Assembly: GCA_035556655.1 (NCBI GenBank)
Contig: DATMFW010000016.1
Coordinates: forward strand, 1 to 37,642
Reading direction: 5' to 3'
DNA from: JBDSKH01 sp035556655
GTDB taxonomy: Bacteria; Actinomycetota; Actinomycetes; Actinomycetales; Microbacteriaceae
Length of the DNA: 37,642 nt
The position numbers and the translations under genes were made by a program. Each line of letters opens with the position of its first letter. Within the stretch, counting starts at the first letter, position 1. Below, in pieces: positions 32,456 through 37,642 of this stretch. The notes beneath the pieces were generated by a model. That model had not been told where the DNA came from, searched no databases, and saw nothing but the letters and a program-made list of their open reading frames with translations.

Positions 32456-34003
32456 ATGACAGACACCAGGAAAGTCGCGGGCGCCACCTACACGAGCGCC
32501 GGCGCGGAGTACTTCGAGAAGCGGAAGCTGAAGCGCAGCGCCGGGGTGTGGGGTCTTTGGGGCCTCGCCGTCGCCGCCGTCATCTCGGGTGACTTCTCTG
32601 GGTGGAACTTCGGCATCGCCTCGGCCGGCTTCGGCGGGATGGTGATCGCCTTCATCATCCTCGTGGCGATGTACTACGGCCTGATCTTCTCCATCGGAGA
32701 GATGGCCGCCGCGATGCCGCACACCGGCGGGGCCTACTCGTTCGCCCGATCGGCGATGGGTCCGTGGGGCGGTCTGATCACGGGTCTCGCCGAGACGATC
32801 GAATACGTCGCCACCACGGCGGTGATCGTGTTCTTCTCGGCGCAGTACCTCAACGGGATCACGGCCGAACTGCTGAACTTCGATCTGAGCGGCACCATGT
32901 GGATCTGGTGGATCGTGCTCTACCTGGTCTTCATCGCGCTGAACTCGGCCGGTGCCAGCATCTCCTTCAAGTTCGCCATCGTGGTCTCGATCATCTCGAT
33001 CGGGATCCTGCTGGTGTTCGGCGCGATGGCGCTGATCAGCGGCAAGTTCGACGGCGCGAGCCTGTTCGACATCGCACCGGATCCGAACGCGTTCGCGTCC
33101 TCGGCCTTCCTGCCCGGCGGCCTGCTGCCTGTCCTGTTCGCCCTGCCGTTCGCGATGTGGTTCTTCCTCGGCATCGAGGAGCTGCCGCTGGCAGCGGAGG
33201 AGTCGCACACGCCGGCGAAGGACATCCCGCGGGCGGGCATCATCGCGCGCGGCACGCTGATCGTCACCGGTGTGATCGTGCTGGTGCTCAACACGGGTGT
33301 GCTGGGGGCCGAGACGACGGGTGCGTCCCTCGAGCCGCTGCTCGACGGCTTCCGGGCCATCGTCGGCGACGAGCTCGCCGCGCTGCTGGCGATCTTCGCG
33401 CTGATCGGTCTGCTCGCGTCGCTGCAGGGCATCATGTTCGCCTACGGGCGCAACATGTACTCGCTGTCGCGGGCCGGCTACTACCCGAAGTTCTTCTCGC
33501 TCACCGGCAAGCGTCAGACCCCGTGGGTCGCGCTGGTCGTGGGTGCGGTGCTCGGGTTCGTGGCTCTGCTGGTGGTCGACCTGCTGTCGAAGGCGAATGA
33601 GGGCGCCGGTGGTGTGGCAGGTGCGATCGTGCTGAACATCGCGGTGTGGGGCGCAGTGTTCGCCTACTTCCTGCAGATGGTGTCGTTCATCATCCTGCGC
33701 CGGAAGTTCCCCAACGCGAACCGTCCGTACAAGAGCCGCTGGGGAATCCCCGGTGCGGCGATCGCGGCGGTCATCGCGCTGTCGATCTTCGTCGGACTGC
33801 TCGTGCAGGAGCCGTACCGCATCGCGATCGTCGCGATCGTCGCGGTCTACCTGCTCGTGCTGCTCGGCTTCGCCATCTGGGGACGCCACCGCTTGGTGCT
33901 GTCTCCCGAGGAGGAGTACGCGCTGTCGGGCGGTCTGCACGGGGACCCGCAGGAGGAGGGCTACGCGGCCATGGAGAAGGAGTCCAAGCCGAAGAAGAAG
34001 TAG
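32456..34003 (+). CDS. APC-superfamily permease, ethanolamine (EAT) type
   Basis: The 515-residue permease has about twelve membrane segments. Its N-terminal third carries what I recognise as the ethanolamine permease signature: L-K-R-S-A-G-V-W-G-L-W-G-L near residue 24, V-I-S-G-D-F-S-G-W-N-F-G near 42, P-H-T-G-G-A-Y-S-F-A-R near 90 and G-L-A-E-T-I-E-Y-V near 112. The tail is charged and Lys-rich. AAAGGA lies 5 nt before the ATG at 32456. It diverges from the gamma-glutamyl ligase operon and should bring in its amine substrate. Other amino acid or polyamine permeases are less like it. Confidence 0.85.
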   Translation: MTDTRKVAGATYTSAGAEYFEKRKLKRSAGVWGLWGLAVAAVISGDFSGWNFGIASAGFGGMVIAFIILVAMYYGLIFSIGEMAAAMPHTGGAYSFARSAMGPWGGLITGLAETIEYVATTAVIVFFSAQYLNGITAELLNFDLSGTMWIWWIVLYLVFIALNSAGASISFKFAIVVSIISIGILLVFGAMALISGKFDGASLFDIAPDPNAFASSAFLPGGLLPVLFALPFAMWFFLGIEELPLAAEESHTPAKDIPRAGIIARGTLIVTGVIVLVLNTGVLGAETTGASLEPLLDGFRAIVGDELAALLAIFALIGLLASLQGIMFAYGRNMYSLSRAGYYPKFFSLTGKRQTPWVALVVGAVLGFVALLVVDLLSKANEGAGGVAGAIVLNIAVWGAVFAYFLQMVSFIILRRKFPNANRPYKSRWGIPGAAIAAVIALSIFVGLLVQEPYRIAIVAIVAVYLLVLLGFAIWGRHRLVLSPEEEYALSGGLHGDPQEEGYAAMEKESKPKKK

Positions 34004-34016
34004 CGGCTTCCTGAGC

Positions 34017-34063
34017 GTGCGCTCGTGCCTAGTCGTCTTCGGGTGAACTAGGCACGGGCGCAC
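34017..34063. terminator. 17-bp stem-loop after the permease gene
   Basis: Arms at 34017-34033 (starts GTGCGCTCGTG) and 34047-34063 (ends CACGGGCGCAC) pair at 16 of 17 positions around a 13-nt loop, 14 bp after the permease stop. No T-run follows. It is a probable terminator that isolates the next small gene. Confidence 0.7.
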
Positions 34064-34071
34064 TCTCGCGG

Positions 34072-34077
34072 AATACT
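34072..34077 (+). promoter_or_regulatory. -10 box of the L7/L12-like gene
   Basis: AATACT ends 6 nt before the GTG at 34084, and no ribosome-binding site is visible, fitting a leaderless start just behind the hairpin. Confidence 0.4.
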
Positions 34078-34083
34078 GGGCGC

Positions 34084-34347
34084 GTGAGCACAGAGTCGGA
34101 AGAGATCGCCCAGTTGCGAGGCGAAGTCCAGCGGCTCGGGCGGCTCGTCGACGCACTCTATGTGCGGCTCGACGGGATCGCCCCCGACGGAACCGTGGAC
34201 ATCGGCGATCCGCCGGCCGATGTCGTCGACGCCCTGCGCGCCGGCAACGTGATCCTGGCGATCAAGCTGTGGCGCGGCTACACGAACCTCGGGCTCGCGG
34301 AGGCGAAGAACGAGGTCGAACAGCTGCAGGCCCGTCTCGGGCTGTGA
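34084..34347 (+). CDS. Small protein with a ribosomal L7/L12 C-terminal-like domain
   Basis: The 87-residue protein starts with a short predicted coiled coil (about 3-30, heptad leucines in A-Q-L-R-G-E-V-Q-R-L) and ends in I-L-A-I-K-L-W-R-G-Y-T-N-L-G-L-A-E-A-K, matching the helix-turn-helix core I-K-x-V-R-x-x-T-x-L-G-L-x-E-A-K of the L7/L12 C-terminal domain. The true L7/L12 gene is longer and lies in the rpl operons, so this is a separate domain user. Its function is unknown; binding translation factors as L7/L12 does is one possibility. Stop codons of this gene and the facing flavoprotein are 3 bp apart. Confidence 0.78.
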   Translation: MSTESEEIAQLRGEVQRLGRLVDALYVRLDGIAPDGTVDIGDPPADVVDALRAGNVILAIKLWRGYTNLGLAEAKNEVEQLQARLGL

Positions 34348-34350
34348 GGC

Positions 34351-35661
34351 CTAGGGCGCGATATTCTGATTCCGGCTGAGCAGGTTACCGGGGTCGTGCT
34401 GCCGCTTCACCGCACGCAGCCGTTCCAGCGTCGCCGGCGGGTACATGAGAGCCAGGGTCGCGTCGCCGCTCTCGTCGGCGAAGTTGCCGTACGTGCCGTG
34501 CACGAACGGCAACGCGGGTGCCCACTTGGCCCGCACCTCGGACTGGGCTGCCGCGTCGGCTCCCGGCGGGAGGAAACCCGCCACCATGACCCAGGCCTCG
34601 GCGCCGCGCGCCGACCAGGCCGTCGCGTCGGCGGGCACGCGCCCGTAGGCCCCGCCGAGGTAGCGGATCATGAAGACCCCGCCGATCGCGGCGTGCGCCT
34701 CGAGGAACGCCTCGATCGCCGCATCGCTCAGGTCGTCGGCGAAGGCGTTCGCCCCGACGATGGTCGGAGGCGGTCCGTCGAAATGCGCCGGCTCGTCGAG
34801 CGAGTCGGTGTAGTCGATCGCGGCGATGTCGTCGGAGACGTAGCCGGCCACCGCGCGCAGCCGCGCTAGCCAGGGTTCGGCGGCGGCATCCCGCCCCGCC
34901 CAGATGACGGTCAGCGAGGTGCCCGCAGGCATCTCGGGGCCCATGGCGGGCATCGCCAGGAACGAGCCGTTCAACTCATCGGGAGCCTCGCGCATGACGT
35001 CGCGCCACCCGCGCAGCGCGTCGCCGAGACGCGCGGGGTCGTAGTGGATCTGCCCGAACACCACACCGTCGAGCGGATGGGCCTCGAAGACGAACTCGGT
35101 GACGACCCCGAAGTTGCCGCCGCCGCCGCGCAGCGCCCAGAACAGCTCGGGGTTCTCGTCAGCACTCGCCGTGAGCACCTCCCCGCTCGGCACGACGACG
35201 GTCGCGCCCACCAGGCTGTCGAGCGCGAGACCCTGGGTGCGCACCAGCCAGCCGACCCCGCCGCCGAGCGTGAGTCCGCCGACGCCGACGCTCGTGGTGT
35301 CGCCCGAGCTGATCCCGAGGGAGTGCGGCGCGAGTGCCGCCGCGACCTCGCCCCAGACCGCCGCTGGGCCGACCCGCACCGTGCGCCCCTCGACGGAGAC
35401 GCCGGCGAAATGCGCGAGGTCGATGACCAGGCCGCCGGAGTTGTCGAACGCCCGGCTGCCGTGACCGCCGGCGCGCACCGCGACGCCGAGCCCCTCGTCG
35501 GCGGCGAATCGCAGCGCCGCTGCCACCTGCGCGGGCGTCTCGGGTCGCACGATCACGGCGGGTTCCCCGATCGGCGGATACATCGCGGGGTTCTCGCCCC
35601 AGCCGGGATCGCCGGGGAGCACGGCCGTCCCAGCGCGTCCGTCACGCACGTCAGTCAACAT
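34351..35661 (-). CDS. FAD-binding oxidoreductase, berberine-bridge-enzyme-like
   Basis: The 436-residue protein has the PCMH-type FAD domain: V-R-A-G-G-H-G-S at 62-69 gives His67 as the likely covalent flavin attachment, and G-V-G-G-L-T-L-G-G-G-V-G-W follows at 126-138. The second, cysteinyl attachment of bicovalent members is missing, with Thr123 there. The C-terminal BBE segment Y-G-N-F ... R-L-R-A-V-K-R-Q-H-D-P-G-N-L is present. These enzymes oxidise sugars or alcohols using oxygen or another acceptor; the substrate is unknown. ATG 35661 lies 6 nt after TACGGT. It follows the D-aminoacylase gene by 31 bp. Confidence 0.88.
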   Translation of the reverse strand: MLTDVRDGRAGTAVLPGDPGWGENPAMYPPIGEPAVIVRPETPAQVAAALRFAADEGLGVAVRAGGHGSRAFDNSGGLVIDLAHFAGVSVEGRTVRVGPAAVWGEVAAALAPHSLGISSGDTTSVGVGGLTLGGGVGWLVRTQGLALDSLVGATVVVPSGEVLTASADENPELFWALRGGGGNFGVVTEFVFEAHPLDGVVFGQIHYDPARLGDALRGWRDVMREAPDELNGSFLAMPAMGPEMPAGTSLTVIWAGRDAAAEPWLARLRAVAGYVSDDIAAIDYTDSLDEPAHFDGPPPTIVGANAFADDLSDAAIEAFLEAHAAIGGVFMIRYLGGAYGRVPADATAWSARGAEAWVMVAGFLPPGADAAAQSEVRAKWAPALPFVHGTYGNFADESGDATLALMYPPATLERLRAVKRQHDPGNLLSRNQNIAP

Positions 35662-35667
35662 GTGGAC

Positions 35668-35696
35668 ACCGTACACAAGCCCGCCGACATTGTCAG
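35668..35696 (-). promoter_or_regulatory. Promoter of the flavoprotein gene
   Basis: On the minus strand CTGACA (35696-35691), a 17-nt spacer and TACGGT (35673-35668) make a near-consensus promoter. The -35 overlaps the TGA stop of the upstream deacylase gene, and the start codon follows the -10 by 6 nt, so transcription is probably leaderless. Confidence 0.65.
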
Positions 35697-37246
35697 CGGC
35701 GCAACACGGTCCCCGCGGCCACAGCGGTACGCACCCCGTCGCGCACGGCGAACTCGCCCCCGACCAGCACGTGCACGATGCCCTCCGCCGGCAGCCGCGG
35801 CTGCTCGAACGTGGCCCGGTCGGCGACCGTGTCCGCATCGAACAGCACGAGATCGGCGACGGCGCCCTCGCGGATCACCCCGCGATCGGTCAGGCCCAGC
35901 CGCGCGGCCGGGGTGGCCGCGAGGTGCCGCACGCACTCCTCGAGGGTCAGCACGCCGAGCTCCCGGGTGTAGTGCCCGAGGTACCGCGCGAAGGTGCCCC
36001 AGGCCCGCGGATGCGGCCGCCCGCCGACCAGGATCCCGTCGCTGCCGCCGCAGTGCCGCGGATGGCGCATGATCGCGCGCACGTTCTGCTCGTCACCGAC
36101 ATGCATGAGGATGCCGGTGGCGAGCCGGTCGGCGAGCATCAGGTCGAGCGCGGCCTCGGTGGCATTCCCCCTCCCCGCCCACTCCGCGACGCTGAGCCCG
36201 ACGGCGCCGGACAGCGCCGCATCCCCCACCCCCGAGATCTGGATCGTCTCCCAGTCGACGACCTCCCCGTGCGCGCCGTCCGAGCCGGCCACCTCGAGGG
36301 CGTGCCGCAGCCGCGCGCGCTCCCCCGCATCCGCGAGACGCGCCAGCGTGGCGTCGGGGCCGCCGTCGTGCGCCCAGCTCGGCAGCAGCGCGGCGAGGGT
36401 CGTCGACCCCGGCAGGTAGGAGTAGCTGTCGAGCGTGAGGTCGGCGCCGGCATCGAGGGCGCCGTCGATCAGCGCGAGCAGTTCGCCCGCCCGGCCGCGG
36501 TTCGCCGCGAAGTTCATCGTCGCGTGCGTCAGGTGCACGGGGCAGCCGGTGCGCAGGCCGATGCCGATGCACTCGGCGAACGCGTCGAGCGCCCCGCGTC
36601 CGTACCCCCGGGTGTGCGGAGCCCAGTACCCGCCGTGCTCGGCGACGACGGCGCAGAGCGCCTCCAGCTCGCCGGTCGAGGCGTACATGCCGGGGGTGTA
36701 GGTGAGCCCGCTCGACATGCCCACCGCCCCGGCGCGCAGCCCGTCGGCGAGGATCCCCCGCATCGCATCGAGCTCGGATGCGGTGGCCGGCCGGTCCGCG
36801 GCCCCCACCGTGAGCAGGCGCAGGTTGCCCTGCGGCACCAGGAACGCGACGCGCGTGCCGAGTTCCGCCGCGTCGAGTGCATCGAGGTAGCCGGCGGTGT
36901 CGCGCCAGGTGAAGGCCGCATCGGGCAGGTCGCCGTTCCATCCGGCGATCTGCCGGCGTACCAGCGCCAGCGCGGCATCGTCGACCGGTGCGTAGCCGAT
37001 GCCGTCCTGGCCGAGCACCTGCGTGGTGACCCCCTGGCTGAGCTTCGCGTGCTGACCCGGGTCACTCAGCACGCTGAGGTCGGCGTGGGCGTGCATGTCG
37101 ATGAACCCCGGCGCCATCGTCAGCCTCGGCGGCCGGGCAGGCGCACAGCGCCGTATCGCGACCACCCGTGCACCCTCGACCTCGACATCGGCGACGTACG
37201 CGGGCCCGCCGGTGCCGTCGACGACCTGCACGTGTTCGAACAGCAC
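35693..37246 (-). CDS. N-acyl-D-amino-acid deacylase family amidohydrolase
   Basis: The 517-residue amidohydrolase opens its metal site with D-M-H-A-H-A-D (His52, His54), and further ligands are seen in P-H-T-R-G-Y, L-T-H-A-T-M-N and G-S-D-G-I-L-V-G, with the usual C-terminal beta-sandwich. In characterised D-aminoacylases a Cys in G-N-C-G binds zinc; here it is G-Q-D-G with Asp81. It should release D-amino acids from N-acyl forms. The GTG start follows the upstream stop with no gap (TAG then GTG), and the neighbour is a D-amino-acid PLP enzyme, which supports the role. Confidence 0.88.
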   Translation of the reverse strand: MLFEHVQVVDGTGGPAYVADVEVEGARVVAIRRCAPARPPRLTMAPGFIDMHAHADLSVLSDPGQHAKLSQGVTTQVLGQDGIGYAPVDDAALALVRRQIAGWNGDLPDAAFTWRDTAGYLDALDAAELGTRVAFLVPQGNLRLLTVGAADRPATASELDAMRGILADGLRAGAVGMSSGLTYTPGMYASTGELEALCAVVAEHGGYWAPHTRGYGRGALDAFAECIGIGLRTGCPVHLTHATMNFAANRGRAGELLALIDGALDAGADLTLDSYSYLPGSTTLAALLPSWAHDGGPDATLARLADAGERARLRHALEVAGSDGAHGEVVDWETIQISGVGDAALSGAVGLSVAEWAGRGNATEAALDLMLADRLATGILMHVGDEQNVRAIMRHPRHCGGSDGILVGGRPHPRAWGTFARYLGHYTRELGVLTLEECVRHLAATPAARLGLTDRGVIREGAVADLVLFDADTVADRATFEQPRLPAEGIVHVLVGGEFAVRDGVRTAVAAGTVLRR

Positions 37247-37642
37247 CTAGAACACCGTCTCGACGAACCCGACGACCCGGTCCCCCTCGACCTCGGCGAT
37301 CAGACTCCAGAGCTGGAACGCCGTGCACGGATGCGAGATGCCCAGCCGCACCAGGTCTCCGACCGCCAGCGGGTGGCCGGGCGGCAGACGCAGGTACGCG
37401 TGCTGGTCGGCGAGCTGGCTGATCGTGGCATCCGGGATGCCGTGCACCACGGGCATGCCCAGATCACTCGGCAGGTCCCGCTTGCCGGCATCGAGGAGGG
37501 CGAGCCCCGGCTCGGGCCGCGAGACCACCCGCGCCCAGGCGTGCAGAGCCGGAGCGAACGCGCGGTTCGTCCCGGCGAACGGCGAGACGCCCGTGTAGAA
37601 GACGTCGTCGTGCGCCTGGAACGCCCCCGCCCGCACGATCAC
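37247..37642 (-). CDS. D-serine deaminase-like PLP enzyme, C-terminal part
   Basis: Only the last 131 or so codons are in the window; the gene enters from the right edge. The segment resembles the C-terminal beta domain of the alanine-racemase-fold D-serine dehydratase / D-threonine aldolase group. I-S-H-P-C-T-A-F-Q-L-W carries the His-x-Cys pair that binds zinc in eukaryotic-type D-serine dehydratases. The PLP barrel must lie outside, so the GTG at the very edge is not a true start. Paired with the deacylase it suggests breakdown of acylated D-amino acids to keto acids. Confidence 0.72.
   Translation of the reverse strand: MIVRAGAFQAHDDVFYTGVSPFAGTNRAFAPALHAWARVVSRPEPGLALLDAGKRDLPSDLGMPVVHGIPDATISQLADQHAYLRLPPGHPLAVGDLVRLGISHPCTAFQLWSLIAEVEGDRVVGFVETVF

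Noticed and set aside
37247..37642. GTG at the right edge as a true start of a 131-residue protein
   Set aside because: The fragment matches only the C-terminal domain of a longer PLP enzyme, so the gene continues beyond the window.

Overview
The window is high-GC, densely packed actinobacterial DNA, most probably from a Microbacterium-like member of the Microbacteriaceae. The basis is GC-rich codon use, many GTG starts, operon-leading genes with a TANNNT box 5 to 8 nt before the start codon and no ribosome-binding site (leaderless pattern), a dispersed GGTYGAG...TYGARACC hairpin repeat of a kind I recall from this family, and the gene complement. I see no tRNA, rRNA, insertion sequence, phage gene or CRISPR array, and no gene-free stretch longer than about 215 bases.

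Region 1 (1-8599) is a molybdenum module. modABC import molybdate; moeB(+rhodanese), moeA, a moaC-mogA fusion and moaE run rightward; moaA and moaD run leftward; the last operon encodes a cytoplasmic sulfite-oxidase-like molybdoenzyme, a flavin reductase and a small zinc-ribbon protein. No mobA is present, which suits an enzyme using plain Mo-molybdopterin.

Region 2 (8596-17594) is an accessory catabolic cluster that I cannot assign to a described pathway. Reading leftward it holds an FAD oxidoreductase, a complete polar-amino-acid-type ABC transporter, an ornithine-cyclodeaminase/mu-crystallin-family reductase, a RidA imine hydrolase, a D-2-hydroxyacid dehydrogenase and an M19 'dipeptidase' lacking canonical metal ligands, with a divergent FadR-type regulator. 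The binding protein has lost the Asp that normally holds the alpha-amino group. The set looks like uptake and oxidation of a carboxylate whose nitrogen is substituted or in a ring.

Region 3 (17617-27160) is core metabolism: ilvD-ilvB-ilvN-ilvC (branched-chain amino acids), a lipoprotein, otsA-otsB (trehalose), a TIM-barrel isomerase and two small membrane proteins.

Region 4 (27163-34003) reads best as a gamma-glutamylation route for ethanolamine: an ethanolamine-type permease diverges from an operon of glutamine-synthetase-like ligase, class I amidotransferase hydrolase, aldehyde dehydrogenase, short-chain dehydrogenase and GntR regulator. The expected products are glycine and recovered glutamate.

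Region 5 (34084-37642) holds a small L7/L12-C-terminal-like protein, a berberine-bridge-type flavoprotein, an N-acyl-D-amino-acid deacylase and the C-terminal part of a D-serine-deaminase-like PLP enzyme, suggesting D-amino-acid salvage.
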